From: Arcanobacterium buesumense
GTDB taxonomy: Bacteria; Actinomycetota; Actinomycetes; Actinomycetales; Actinomycetaceae
Assembly: GCF_012563545.1 (NCBI RefSeq)
Contig: NZ_CP050804.1
Location: forward strand, 62,001-126,000
DNA length: 64,000 nt
Direction: 5' to 3'
The notes beneath the pieces are model-generated. The model ran no database searches. It was not told where the DNA came from and saw only the letters and a program-made list of their open reading frames with translations. Each line of letters begins with the position of its first letter. Position 1 is the first letter of the stretch. Of the stretch, positions 43,669 to 52,911 are shown one piece after another. Both the position numbers and the translations under genes were made by a program.

Positions 43669-44598
43669 GTGACGCAAGAGCTCAACCCGCGGCATGCGCA
43701 TGAGCCGGTACGACGCCGCTCTGCATTACCGCGCGAAGCCCGGGTAAAATCAGGGGAAAGTGACGATCTTTTCATCACTCACGAAACTTTACAACACACG
43801 GCAATTGATCAAGAACCGGTTATGGTACAGCCAGCGACTCCTAAAAAAAGAAAACGTAAAACTTCTTCGATTATTATCGGAATCATAGGTGAAATACTTA
43901 TCACATTTGGTTTGATCGTTGCTGGATTTATTGCTTGGCAACTGTGGTGGACATCAGTGCTCGCCAACCAAGTACAAAGTGAATGGCTCGATGAGTTCGC
44001 ACAGCAAACAGGCAAAGCTCCAGCGGTGATTGCTGAACCAGTCAAGCAGGATCCACCACCGTTTACTCTCAATCCGAGACATGGCGAACTATTTGGAGTT
44101 ATCCACTTCCCATCATTTGGAAAAGCCGCCACTCGAACGATGACTGAGGGAACCACTAATTGGGATATTCTCGATCACGGTGGTTTTGGTCATTATGAAG
44201 GAACTGCTTGGCCAGGTGAAGTTGGAAACTTCGCGTTGGCAGCTCACCGCAGAGGCAATGGTGACGCCCTGATGTTTGTTGAAGAATTCAAACCAGGTGA
44301 TCCAATCATCGTCGAAACTGCGGATGCTTACTATGTCTATCGGATGACCGACCATGAACTCGTTACCCCGGATAAAACTCGAGTTATTCAACCAGATCCT
44401 TATAAAGCGCGAGAAGCTGAAGAAAATGGCACACAAGTGACCGAAGGGCCAACTAAACGACTGATTACGTTAACAACCTGCCATCCACAATACAGCTCAA
44501 CACATCGCTGGATTGTTCACGGAGAATTTGACTACTGGATTAGCCGTTCGGAAGGTATGCCGAAAGAGCTTATTGAAATGAATGAGAAAGAAGGCTGA
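43669..44598 (+). CDS. Class E sortase
   Basis: A 309-residue sortase of the actinobacterial class E. A long basic N-terminal tail (1-65) precedes one membrane segment (about 68-92), then the sortase barrel with His193 (AAHRRGNGD), Cys271 in TLTTCHPQYSS and Arg280 in HRWIVHGEF. Class E enzymes anchor proteins with LAXTG-type signals; the pilus proteins of this window carry LPLTG and have their own class C enzyme. The start is GTG at 43669 with AAAGGGA upstream. A 51-residue membrane protein gene follows by two bases. Confidence 0.88.
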   Translation: MTQELNPRHAHEPVRRRSALPREARVKSGESDDLFITHETLQHTAIDQEPVMVQPATPKKRKRKTSSIIIGIIGEILITFGLIVAGFIAWQLWWTSVLANQVQSEWLDEFAQQTGKAPAVIAEPVKQDPPPFTLNPRHGELFGVIHFPSFGKAATRTMTEGTTNWDILDHGGFGHYEGTAWPGEVGNFALAAHRRGNGDALMFVEEFKPGDPIIVETADAYYVYRMTDHELVTPDKTRVIQPDPYKAREAEENGTQVTEGPTKRLITLTTCHPQYSSTHRWIVHGEFDYWISRSEGMPKELIEMNEKEG

Positions 44599-44600
44599 TA

Positions 44601-44756
44601 ATGTACGGTGCTTTATGGAGAATACTGCCCGGACCGAAATGGTTCAAGGCTATCGAAATGCTTGCGCTCTTTGCAGGTCTTGTCTTTATCTTGTTTCAAT
44701 ATGTCTATCCGTGGGTTTATTACAATAGCAACTGGTTTGGCACAACGGTTGGATAA
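44601..44756 (+). CDS. Small membrane protein, 51 residues, next to class E sortase
   Basis: ATG at 44601 opens a 51-codon frame, MYGALWRILPGPKWFKAIEM onward, with one hydrophobic segment (about 20-40, LALFAGLVFILFQYVYPWVYY) and the end NWFGTTVG. The amphipathic WRILPGPKWFK start and aromatic YVYPWVYY stretch resemble a short protein that often follows sortase E in actinobacteria. It starts two bases after the sortase stop and so is translated with it. No function is known; association with the sortase or the envelope kinase cluster is inferred. Confidence 0.75.
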   Translation: MYGALWRILPGPKWFKAIEMLALFAGLVFILFQYVYPWVYYNSNWFGTTVG

Positions 44757-44767
44757 TATTGACATCT

Positions 44768-44822
44768 CCTGTGTATGAGTGTGGTCCCCGAGGAATCCTC
44801 GGGGACCACACTCATACACAGG
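44768..44822. terminator. 27-bp perfect inverted repeat between convergent operons
   Basis: Arms at 44768-44794 and 44796-44822 are exact complements with a single A at the centre, forming an extremely stable hairpin between the sortase unit (+) and pknB (-). No T-run is needed at this strength. It is longer than any other terminator in the window. Confidence 0.8.
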
Positions 44823-44835
44823 ACGACACCGGAAG

Positions 44836-46698
44836 TTATGGCTGATCGTCGCTGTTAGCTGGCGGCACCGGAGGTGGTGTTGGCGCAGTATCAGGATTGG
44901 TTGTATTGGAGTTATTTGAACCGGGCTGGCTGGGTGCTGGTGTTGGCGCTGGTGGCGGCGCTACTGGCTTCTTAGCTACCCAAAGCGTGACCTTGGTGTT
45001 GTAAGGCACTTTGCCTGGTGTTGGGTCCATACGGGAGATGGTGCCTTCATCAAAGGCTTGATTTTCTTCCGTATCGATCGTAATTGATGAAATCTTTAGT
45101 GTTTCATTCAAATACTGTTCGGCAGCTTCACGGGTTTGTCCGATGATACGAGAGGTCACTGATTGATCAATAACAATCTCACCTGAAGCAATCACGATAT
45201 TAACTGAAGTACCGCGCTCGACTTGCTGGCCAGCAGCTGGCAAAGTATCAGTGACAACGTCTTTTGCATGTCCGGGAACATCCTTGACATCTACTCGGCC
45301 CACTTTAAGCCCAAGTTTTTCCAGCTCGCGCTTAGCTGCATCCTGATTAAAGTTCCCGGTTGCAAGGTCTGGAATCGTGACTGATCCGGCGCCCGAAGAA
45401 AACGAGACAGTAACCGAAGAGCCTTTCTTAACTTCTGTGCCAAAAGCTGGATCCGAAGAAACGAACTTACCTTCTGGAATATCTTTGTCTTCTTGGGGCT
45501 CACCTAAAACAAAAACTAAACCAATATCTTCAATTCGTTGCCGGGCTGAGACTTGATTTGTTCCTTCTAAATCCGGAACAATCACGACATCGGCTTTTTC
45601 AATATCCTCAGTTTTTCCACTTGACAGTAACGCCCAACCTAACCCAGTTACGGCTAAGATAAGCAAAATAACACCAAGAACAATAAGCACGGTATTATTT
45701 TTTTTCTCTGTGGCCACAGCCGGTGAGATACCGGTTTCGGTTAATGAAGGCTGAACAATAGTCGGTGAACCAGCAGGTGCTGGTGGTGTTTGTTGTAAAA
45801 CCTGGGTATTCCAAGTTGCAGACGCTGGTGCGGTTACCTGACTACCACGTAACGCGAGGAGTAGATCGGAGCGCATATCAATAGCTCGTTGATAACGATC
45901 TTCACGTTTCTTTGCGAGTGCTTTCATCACAACACGATCAATATTCTCCGGAATATCAGGAGCAATTGTCATTGGTGAGGCTGGAAGTTCTGAGACATGC
46001 TGATAGGCGACAGCAACTGCCGAATCACCCCGGAACGGTGGCCGGCCGGTAAGAAGCTCATAAAGCAAGCAGCCAGTGGAGTACAAGTCAGAGCGTGAAT
46101 CAACAACTTCACCGCGGGCTTGTTCTGGAGATAAGTATTGAGCCGTGCCAACAACAGAATTGGTTTGCGTCATTGTGGCAGACGAATCGGCCAATGCTCG
46201 CGCGATACCAAAGTCCATCACTTTAACTTTGCCATCGTTGGTGAGCATAATATTGCCCGGCTTAATATCCCGATGAACAATGCCCTCTCGATGGGAATAC
46301 TCTAGCGCAGACAAAATGCCAACGGCGATTTGCACAGCCTCGTTAATTGGCAACGCGTCACCGTTTTTCAACAGCTCGGAAACGGTACGACCTTTAACAT
46401 ATTCCATCACAATATACGGCAACGAGATGTCAGTGCCATTATCTGATGTCATATGTTCTTCACCAGTATCGTAAACAGCAACGATAGACGGGTGGTTGAG
46501 TGCAGCAGCACTTTGCGCTTCGCGCCGGAACCGAGCCACAAAAGTTTGGTCGGTAACATGATCAGAACGTAAGACTTTAATTGCAACAGTGCGCGAAAGT
46601 CTCGTGTCATAACCGATATGGACTTGTGCCATACCGCCTCGACCGATGAGGTCGCCGACTTCATATCGCCCACCCAGCATACGTGGGATGTTTGTCAT
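44836..46698 (-). CDS. pknB: PknB, PASTA-domain Ser/Thr protein kinase
   Basis: A 620-residue membrane kinase. The kinase domain (about 10-275) has VGDLIGRGGMAQVHIG, the lysine in AIKVLR, HREGIVHRDIKPGN, VMDFGIARA and TAQYLSPEQARG. One membrane segment (about 343-366) leads to three extracellular PASTA repeats (about 372-575), then a Pro-rich tail. It senses peptidoglycan fragments or lipid II and phosphorylates division and wall-synthesis proteins. M. tuberculosis PknB has four PASTA domains; this has three by my reading. It is the last gene of the fhaA-fhaB-pstP-rodA-pbpA-pknB operon. Confidence 0.95.
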   Translation of the reverse strand: MTNIPRMLGGRYEVGDLIGRGGMAQVHIGYDTRLSRTVAIKVLRSDHVTDQTFVARFRREAQSAAALNHPSIVAVYDTGEEHMTSDNGTDISLPYIVMEYVKGRTVSELLKNGDALPINEAVQIAVGILSALEYSHREGIVHRDIKPGNIMLTNDGKVKVMDFGIARALADSSATMTQTNSVVGTAQYLSPEQARGEVVDSRSDLYSTGCLLYELLTGRPPFRGDSAVAVAYQHVSELPASPMTIAPDIPENIDRVVMKALAKKREDRYQRAIDMRSDLLLALRGSQVTAPASATWNTQVLQQTPPAPAGSPTIVQPSLTETGISPAVATEKKNNTVLIVLGVILLILAVTGLGWALLSSGKTEDIEKADVVIVPDLEGTNQVSARQRIEDIGLVFVLGEPQEDKDIPEGKFVSSDPAFGTEVKKGSSVTVSFSSGAGSVTIPDLATGNFNQDAAKRELEKLGLKVGRVDVKDVPGHAKDVVTDTLPAAGQQVERGTSVNIVIASGEIVIDQSVTSRIIGQTREAAEQYLNETLKISSITIDTEENQAFDEGTISRMDPTPGKVPYNTKVTLWVAKKPVAPPPAPTPAPSQPGSNNSNTTNPDTAPTPPPVPPANSDDQP

Positions 46699-46781
46699 TC
46701 TTGCATTCCTTCCGGGATCACACAGCTGTTTTCTAGTCTGCCCTATCTTGAGGTGAAAGTGTGGGTAGGTATGGTTGCGAT

Positions 46782-48227
46782 TCAGTCACGATTGACCACC
46801 GCATTAAATACTTCTTTAGCAATTGGTGCGGCTACCTTAGCGCCACTCTGTCCGCTTTCGACAAGGACTGCTAGTGCAACTTTTGGTGATTCTGTTGCGT
46901 CAAAACCAATAAACCACGCATGTGCTTCGCCGTCCGAACCAATTTCTGCCGTACCGGTTTTCCCAGCAATCTGCACATTGCTAAGACCGGCATTAGCGCC
47001 AGTTCCATTATTAACAACGCCAATCATCATCGAGCGCAAAATATCGGCAGTCGTTGAAGATATTGGAGTGGAGAATTGTGTCGGTTGAGTTTCAGAAAGA
47101 ACTCCAAGATCAGCCGTCATCGTTTGATCAACAAGGTAGGGCTTCATGAGGGTTCCATGATTAGCTACAGCGGCCGATACCATAGCCATTTGTAGTGGAG
47201 AAACATTGACGTCGCGCTGGCCAAAAGAGTCCATGGCCAATGCGGCTGTATCATCTGGATAAGGAAACTTCGAAGGCGTTACCGCAAGAGGCACTGTTAA
47301 GTCTTGATTAAATCCAAAAGCAGTAGCCATTGCCACCATTTTTTCTGCTCCCACTTGCGTGCCACCGATAGCAAATGGCGTATTACAAGATTCGGCAACA
47401 GCCGTAGCAAAAGGAACTTGGCCAGAGCCGTCGCCACATTGTTGCTTGTAGGGATTAAAAATTTCGTGGGTGGTACCCGGTGGAGTAAATGAGGCGGGAG
47501 CATCAACAAGAGAATCTGCAGTCAATCCAAGATTTTCGATCATGGCAGCAGCAGTCACAATTTTAAACACAGATCCTGGTGGATAAAGATCGCCACCTAA
47601 CGCCCGATTAATCAACGGACGACGTGGATCATTATTGAGGTTGTTCCAAGAATCGTTGGCACTGGCCCCATCGCGGGCAGCTAATAGGTTCGGATCATAA
47701 GTTGGTTTAGATACTAACGCCAAAATTTTTCCGGTTGCCGGTTCGATAGCGACGACGGCGCCACGCTGATCACCTAACGCATCCCAGGCAGCTTGCTGGA
47801 CTTGTGGATCGATAGTGAGAGAAACAGCCCCACCTTGCGGTTGCCGGCCAGTAATTAACTGTTCGATACGCTGCGTGAATAAAGTTGAGTCAGAACCGCC
47901 CAAGACAGAATTTTCTTCACGTTCTAAACCAGTCATCGAATTAAACGTCGTCGAAAAATATCCCGTGATAGCTGCATAAAGTTCTGGCTGATGATACGTA
48001 CGTAAAAACTTATATTCATCGTTGTATGCTTCGGAGGTTACAACGGGTTGACCAGCAACAATAATCGGGCCTCGATCAGTACCGTATTCGCGCCAGAGAG
48101 TGCGCACATTACGCGCATCAGCATTCAATGACGGCGCAGCAAAAAACTGAATATACGTCACCGCAGACATGAGCGTAACAAACATGACGATAATAATTGC
48201 AGACAATTTCTTTATCGCAAGATTCAC
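46782..48227 (-). CDS. pbpA: PbpA, peptidoglycan transpeptidase
   Basis: A 481-residue class B penicillin-binding protein. An N-terminal membrane anchor (about 8-28) is followed by a dimerisation region and the transpeptidase domain with SVFK (SxxK, in YPPGSVFKIVTAA), SCN (SxN, in AVAESCNTPF) and KTG (IAGKTGTAEI). It cross-links peptidoglycan at the septum and partners with the glycosyltransferase RodA/FtsW encoded just upstream. The start is GTG at 48227 and overlaps the rodA stop. In mycobacteria PbpA is a substrate of PknB, the next gene. Confidence 0.95.
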   Translation of the reverse strand: MNLAIKKLSAIIIVMFVTLMSAVTYIQFFAAPSLNADARNVRTLWREYGTDRGPIIVAGQPVVTSEAYNDEYKFLRTYHQPELYAAITGYFSTTFNSMTGLEREENSVLGGSDSTLFTQRIEQLITGRQPQGGAVSLTIDPQVQQAAWDALGDQRGAVVAIEPATGKILALVSKPTYDPNLLAARDGASANDSWNNLNNDPRRPLINRALGGDLYPPGSVFKIVTAAAMIENLGLTADSLVDAPASFTPPGTTHEIFNPYKQQCGDGSGQVPFATAVAESCNTPFAIGGTQVGAEKMVAMATAFGFNQDLTVPLAVTPSKFPYPDDTAALAMDSFGQRDVNVSPLQMAMVSAAVANHGTLMKPYLVDQTMTADLGVLSETQPTQFSTPISSTTADILRSMMIGVVNNGTGANAGLSNVQIAGKTGTAEIGSDGEAHAWFIGFDATESPKVALAVLVESGQSGAKVAAPIAKEVFNAVVNRD

Positions 48228-49717
48228 GGCAAGTCCTCACTTTCAATCTGCGGGACGGTAGTTGTTGCTAACGAATCTTCTGGCGACGAATGTGTGGCAG
48301 GTTCGTCGTCTGATGTTAAGCTTGCGGGTAATTCACCTGTGCTGATGGTAGATAACGGAACCGACGCCGGAGTGTATGGCCGGCGCGCAGAATCAGACAT
48401 GCGAAGTAAAATGCCGATAATAATGAAATTAGTTAGCAGTGCCGAACCACCTTTAGCTAAGAACGGCATAGCCAGACCGGTCAACGGTATAACGCGAGTA
48501 ATTCCACCAACTACCACAAAACACTGTAATGCAATAGTGAATCCAAGGCCCGCAGCCAAAAGTTTGCCGAAGCCATCTCGTAGTGCGATGCCAATTTTCA
48601 TTGCGCGGGTAACAATAACAACATATAACGACAAAATACCAAGCAAACCAACCAGACCAAGCTCTTCGCCCAGCGACGCAATAATAAAATCCGAATTAGC
48701 AGCAAACGAATTTGCTGGGCTACCTTCGCCAAGGCCCGTTCCAAACAATCCACCGGACGCCATACCAAACCAGCCCTGCACCAGCTGATAAGAACCAAAC
48801 TCGGCGTTATAGACGTCGTTATCAAGTGCGTGAAGCCAAATTGTAAAACGTGCTTGGATATGAGGCATCACTTGGACGATAACGTAGACGCCTAGGGCCG
48901 ATAGGGCACCACCGATCACAATCCATGAGGTCCGTTCGGTTGCCACATACAACATGGCAACAAACAAGCCAAAAAATAACAACGCGGTACCAAAATCACG
49001 TTCCAGCGCCAAAATTGCCATGCAGGTTAACCAAGCGATCATGATAGGCAACGAATGGCGTAATCGTGGAAAGTGAATCCCTAAAAACTTCGGTCCGGCC
49101 AGCGAAAGGTTATCTCGCTGGGTCACCAAATACCCAGCAAAAAATATCGTTAAGAAAATCTTGGCCAATTCGGCAGGCTGATAGGAAAATCCGGCGATAT
49201 TAATCCACAGTTGAGCGCCGTAGACTTTCACCCCAAGCCCAGGAATAAGCGGCAAGATTAACAAGACAAGGCCCGCGATAAGCGAGGAATAAGTAAAGCG
49301 GCGCAACCACCGATGATCATGCAAGGAAGCAACCGTAGCCACCATCAATACCAAGGCCACCAGCGCTAAAATGAGCTGTCCGCCAGTTTCAGGACTCCCG
49401 CCGCGGGCCACCAGCTGAAAATCGATCCGGTAAATCATAGCCAGCCCCACCCCGGTTAATACGGTTGCTGCGGGAAATAAAATTGGGTCAGCATACGGGG
49501 CAAGACGTCGGATAATGAGGTGGCATCCGAGAAGAAAAGCGCCGCCAATGCCAGCTAGCCACTGAAAATTCGGCGGTAAAGAAGTATCGGGATGTGCCGA
49601 ATTAACACCGTAGTAGACCAGTATCCAGGCACCTAAAATAATCACGTAGGACAAAAAGAGTAGCCATAATTCTTGATAACGCCCAGACTTTGCTGGTCGG
49701 GTACTCACGATGCTCAT
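48224..49717 (-). CDS. rodA: RodA/FtsW-type peptidoglycan glycosyltransferase
   Basis: A 497-residue SEDS-family membrane protein with about ten membrane segments. It polymerises lipid II. The C-terminal loop has IPLTGLAMPFLAKGGSALL, the SEDS signature, and the central YQPAELAKIFLTIFFAGYL is also conserved. The tail from about 450 is polar and cytoplasmic. It overlaps both neighbours by four bases (ATGA with pstP, GTGA with pbpA), so expression is tightly coupled, and it pairs with PbpA for septal or elongation wall synthesis. Confidence 0.94.
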   Translation of the reverse strand: MSIVSTRPAKSGRYQELWLLFLSYVIILGAWILVYYGVNSAHPDTSLPPNFQWLAGIGGAFLLGCHLIIRRLAPYADPILFPAATVLTGVGLAMIYRIDFQLVARGGSPETGGQLILALVALVLMVATVASLHDHRWLRRFTYSSLIAGLVLLILPLIPGLGVKVYGAQLWINIAGFSYQPAELAKIFLTIFFAGYLVTQRDNLSLAGPKFLGIHFPRLRHSLPIMIAWLTCMAILALERDFGTALLFFGLFVAMLYVATERTSWIVIGGALSALGVYVIVQVMPHIQARFTIWLHALDNDVYNAEFGSYQLVQGWFGMASGGLFGTGLGEGSPANSFAANSDFIIASLGEELGLVGLLGILSLYVVIVTRAMKIGIALRDGFGKLLAAGLGFTIALQCFVVVGGITRVIPLTGLAMPFLAKGGSALLTNFIIIGILLRMSDSARRPYTPASVPLSTISTGELPASLTSDDEPATHSSPEDSLATTTVPQIESEDLP

Positions 49718-51000
49718 TGTGTATCACCTGAGGACTGCTGGTCTTTTTCCTCGGGGATCTTTGAACCCGGATCAGGAATCTTAGTGGGCGAAAGTGGATC
49801 TGGCAGGATGCGTTGTGCCGCTAAATCTTTGACAACCTTGCGGGCTTCGGACAGCGAACTACGTGCAATGGGAGTATCTAAACGTTGTTGTGCTACCGGG
49901 GTTAAATTGGTGACGTTGATACCGGTCTCCTCAAACAGATGTGATAATTCAACAGGCCCTAAAGTTTGCGGAATTCCTTTGAAAATAGCGACTTTACCAT
50001 CTTCAATGCCAACGTAGTAGCGGGTTTGCGTCCACATATATCCGCCACCTAAAATACCAGCGAACGCCAAAATTGCCATAGCGCCAGCAGCTACGCGAGC
50101 AATCCAGCGGTGTGGTGGTTTTTCGACGTCGTTCGCAATAGGTTCTACTGGGCGAATAGATGCAGTTAACGCAGCAAGCTGGCCGGCCGCCGAATTGCCA
50201 GCCCGCGTGGGGCGCTGGCGGTCAACAGCGGCTGCTCCGACAATAATTGGGCCACGATCATAAGATGAGCTTGTGCCCGGACCGTCAACAACATCGGCCA
50301 ACACAATCGTGACATTGTCCGGCGCGCCGCCGGCTAAGGCTAGTTCAATTAAGCGTTCACCGCATTCATCAAGATTTGAATATGACTGTAGGGTCAGTTC
50401 GATGGTTTCATCAGAGACAACGTCGAATAAACCGTCAGACGTTAATAACCAGCGGTCACCAGGCAGAGCTTCACGTACTGAAGCATCAACATCAACGGGA
50501 TCATCGCTGGCGCCAACATTGCGCATAATGACATGCCGTTTAGGGTGGTGGAGGGCTTCTTCAGCAGTTAATTCACCGTGGTCAACGAGATACTGAACAA
50601 GGGTGTGGTCTCGGGTAATTTGAGTGAGCTTATTATTGCGCAATAAATAGGCGCGCGAATCGCCAACATGAACCATGCCGAGTTTGTTGGCAGTACGCAA
50701 AATAGCTGTACAGGTTGTTCCTAGGCCGGCAAGTTGTGGAATGTCGTCAACGAGGTGGAGGAGTTGTTCTTGGGAATAGTTGAGTTGTTCTTTGAGTAGC
50801 GCAATAAGATCCTCAGCTTGATGAGAATCATCGATTTTTGCCATATTTCCGACGACGACGGAGGAAGCCACATCGCCGCCAGCTGCACCACCCATACCGT
50901 CTGCTAACACCAATAGATGTGACGAGGCATAGCCGGCATCTTGGTTTGATTTACGAACCAGGCCGACATCGCTGAGCGCAGCATACTCAAAATGAATCAT
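49714..51000 (-). CDS. pstP: PstP, PP2C-family Ser/Thr phosphatase
   Basis: A 428-residue membrane phosphatase. Residues 1 to about 235 are the PP2C domain with SDVGLVRKSNQDAG, VLADGMGGAAGGDVAS (metal-binding DGxGG), VGDSRAYLLR and LTSDGLFDVV, then GAPDNVTIVLADV. A membrane segment lies at about 303-325, followed by an extracellular part. It reverses PknB phosphorylation. Start and stop overlap the neighbouring genes, in the conserved actinobacterial order. Confidence 0.95.
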   Translation of the reverse strand: MIHFEYAALSDVGLVRKSNQDAGYASSHLLVLADGMGGAAGGDVASSVVVGNMAKIDDSHQAEDLIALLKEQLNYSQEQLLHLVDDIPQLAGLGTTCTAILRTANKLGMVHVGDSRAYLLRNNKLTQITRDHTLVQYLVDHGELTAEEALHHPKRHVIMRNVGASDDPVDVDASVREALPGDRWLLTSDGLFDVVSDETIELTLQSYSNLDECGERLIELALAGGAPDNVTIVLADVVDGPGTSSSYDRGPIIVGAAAVDRQRPTRAGNSAAGQLAALTASIRPVEPIANDVEKPPHRWIARVAAGAMAILAFAGILGGGYMWTQTRYYVGIEDGKVAIFKGIPQTLGPVELSHLFEETGINVTNLTPVAQQRLDTPIARSSLSEARKVVKDLAAQRILPDPLSPTKIPDPGSKIPEEKDQQSSGDTQ

Positions 51001-51458
51001 TAGCGTAACTCCATTGTGGTTTTGCCAATCACCACCGGTGTGCCAATTTCAAGTTGGACGGGGGAGACTATTTTTTGTGTTCCTACCCAAGTGCCATTTG
51101 TTGAATTGAGATCTTCGATCACCCACTGGTTACCTTCACTATAGAAGCGAGCATGGCGTGATGAGGCGTATCCGTCGTCAAGAACAAGGGCGCAGTCGGG
51201 GGAACGGCCAACGGTGATTGCCGATGCTCCCAGTGGAATAGCGGTACCGGTTAACGGGCCACGAACCACAACCAAATGCCGTGGAGTGGAAGGGGAAGAA
51301 TCAGCACGTGGTGGACGGCTAGTGGTGATCTTGCGGCTACGTTCACGGATTGTTGTTCCGAAAATATCGTTGCGGATCGTCACCAACATAAAAATGATGA
51401 GAAGCCAAATAATGGCCAAAAATCCGAATCGTAAAAGGGTAACAACTAAGGCGCTCAT
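51000..51458 (-). CDS. fhaB: FhaB (FipA-type), membrane-bound FHA protein
   Basis: A 152-residue protein with one N-terminal membrane segment (about 5-25, LVVTLLRFGFLAIIWLLI) and a C-terminal forkhead-associated domain: AITVGRSPDCALVLDDGYAS, SSRHARF and INDLNSTNGT-like EDLNSTNGTWVG. FHA domains bind phosphothreonine on PknB substrates; FhaB links the kinase to FtsZ or FtsQ in mycobacteria. The ATG at 51458 overlaps the fhaA stop (ATGA), so it is preferred to an ATG seven codons upstream. Confidence 0.93.
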   Translation of the reverse strand: MSALVVTLLRFGFLAIIWLLIIFMLVTIRNDIFGTTIRERSRKITTSRPPRADSSPSTPRHLVVVRGPLTGTAIPLGASAITVGRSPDCALVLDDGYASSRHARFYSEGNQWVIEDLNSTNGTWVGTQKIVSPVQLEIGTPVVIGKTTMELR

Positions 51459-52153
51459 TGTGGCTCCGGAGAAGTCCAAAACATAATACGTGTGCGGCCA
51501 ATTGTAATCGTATTACCGTCAACTAAAGTTGCCGCAGAAATACGGTGGCCTTCCACAAAACTTCCGTTTGTGGAGTTTAAATCGGTAGCAATAACGCCCG
51601 ACGGTGTTACTCGCAGCTCTAGGTGCTTGCGGGAAACGCCAGAATCATCGAGTTGAATATCGGCTACGGATCCGCGTCCGATCACTGTTACTGCGCCGGT
51701 TAAAATATAGCGTTCGCCATCGACGTCGATAATCGGATTTTGTGGTGAAGCATCGGCGGTTGTGGCTGGGGCAACCGGGCCACGCCGAGTGGAACATGTT
51801 ACGTCAATTTTGCCACGTGATTGGGAGGCGGCTTCAGTGAACTCGATGGTCACCGGGCCTAAAAACACGTAAGCCTGTTCGCTTGCGTATTGCGTAGCGA
51901 TAGCGACTAGTTCCTCACGTAACGAGTCTTCGTCCCATTCGGAAATCTTGGCGAAATCATGATCGGAGAGGGTGAGGGTGAACTCATTAGGGGACACCGT
52001 TCGGTCCCGGGAGACTTCGGCAGCCCGATCATCCATAGCTCGCTTGATTGCCGACGCTAACTCTACTGGTTTCACATCGGATTTAAACGCGCGCGAAAAA
52101 ACGTTCTCAACGGCGTTCTCTACGCTCTTTTCGAACTTATCTAACGCACCCAT
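51455..52153 (-). CDS. fhaA: FhaA, DUF3662 and FHA-domain protein
   Basis: A 232-residue protein with an N-terminal DUF3662 domain (MGALDKFEKSVENAVENVFS through about 120) and a C-terminal FHA domain (about 150-230; VTVIGRGSVADIQLDDSGVS, SRKHLEL, DLNSTNGSFVEG). FhaA binds MurJ phosphorylated by PknB in mycobacteria and limits wall synthesis. The variable linker that separates the two domains in many FhaA proteins is short here. The GAGGAG ribosome site is seven bases before the ATG. It is the first gene of the six-gene envelope kinase operon. Confidence 0.94.
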   Translation of the reverse strand: MGALDKFEKSVENAVENVFSRAFKSDVKPVELASAIKRAMDDRAAEVSRDRTVSPNEFTLTLSDHDFAKISEWDEDSLREELVAIATQYASEQAYVFLGPVTIEFTEAASQSRGKIDVTCSTRRGPVAPATTADASPQNPIIDVDGERYILTGAVTVIGRGSVADIQLDDSGVSRKHLELRVTPSGVIATDLNSTNGSFVEGHRISAATLVDGNTITIGRTRIMFWTSPEPQ

Positions 52154-52336
52154 ACGCCAGCTCCTCGATTCATTTACCTATACTCACCATCATCACAACA
52201 TCTATGTGAAGTGTGAATACACGACACTGCCTTAACTTTACGTCCTTTCCTACCCGGGTATCCACTAGCGCAAGTAAATAGCGAACAAGAGGTCAGTGTT
52301 TGGTGTGCGGAATCACTAACACTCGTGGTGGCGCGT

Positions 52337-52366
52337 TTGCGTTTGGTAAGGAAACGAATGTAAACT
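52337..52366 (+). promoter_or_regulatory. tRNA-Leu promoter
   Basis: TTGCGT and TAAACT with an 18-base spacer lie 12 bases before the tRNA. The -10 match is good and the -35 moderate. Confidence 0.45.
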
Positions 52367-52378
52367 GACAAAGTTCTA

Positions 52379-52462
52379 GCTCGAGTGGCGGAATAGGCAG
52401 ACGCGCACGGTTCAGGTCCGTGTGCCCGTGAGGGCGTGGGGGTTCAACTCCCCCCTCGAGCA
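52379..52462 (+). tRNA. tRNA-Leu(CAG)
   Basis: An 84-base class II tRNA. Acceptor arms GCTCGAG (52379-52385) and CTCGAGC (52455-52461) pair exactly, with A as discriminator and no encoded CCA. The anticodon stem CACGG/CCGTG holds the loop TTCAGGT with anticodon CAG. The variable arm TGCCCGTGAGGGCG and T-loop GGTTCAACTC are present. This tRNA next to the fhaA operon is a conserved actinobacterial order. Confidence 0.97.
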
Positions 52463-52467
52463 CTTGC

Positions 52468-52502
52468 ATCCCCCCAGCACATCATGTGCTGGGGGGATTT
52501 GC
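52468..52502 (+). terminator. tRNA-Leu terminator
   Basis: ATCCCCCCAGCACAT and its exact complement flank one C, followed by TTTG, six bases after the tRNA end. Confidence 0.85.
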
Positions 52503-52712
52503 GTTACGTATGACGTTTAGCCTAGTTAAAGGGTGTAGATGTTATTGATTATTCAGGTGTTCCATGAAAGAGGTCTAATCACTTTATCGGTTGTTTTAAG
52601 TTTAACCTAATTGCATGGTAGACATTCTTCTCTTTAAGTGTGGATTCAGGTGTTTTACTGTGTTAAGAATATGCGTTAAATTGATAATGTCTTATTTAAA
52701 ATTGACTTGTGA

Positions 52713-52859
52713 AAAACACCACTAACTAATTTTTTGGCGGAAATGAGACACGGTTTTGATCGGGAATTACCGGTTGTGGATGTGGTTGAAGTTCGAAGAA
52801 CAGGGACGAAAGTCTGTGATCTTGCGGGAAAGTTTAATCTGCCTGGAAAATCTTTATAG
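52713..52859 (+). pseudogene. Possible coding remnant
   Basis: An open frame of 48 codons between two stops has protein-like composition (LAEMRHGFDRELPVVDV, then VEVRRTGTKVCDLAG) and ends at TAG 52857-52859. It has no start with a ribosome site. I do not recognise the family; it may be the end of an eroded transposase or enzyme gene, or chance. Confidence 0.25.
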
Positions 52860-52911
52860 CTAAAAATTCTATATAACAATATTCTCAAAAATGCAAGTAG
52901 TCCGAAATGTC

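Noticed and set aside
52379-52502. tRNA-Leu as an integration site of a mobile element
   Set aside because: No integrase gene and no repeat of the tRNA 3' end was seen downstream.
52551-52654. ATTCAGGTGTT direct repeat (two copies 93 bases apart) as an insertion-site duplication
   Set aside because: Only 11 bases, with no transposase or terminal repeats between the copies; may be chance.
52676-52888. 70-codon minus-strand frame in the gap before the pilus
   Set aside because: No ribosome site, and the composition is not protein-like in that strand; the + strand remnant is the better candidate.
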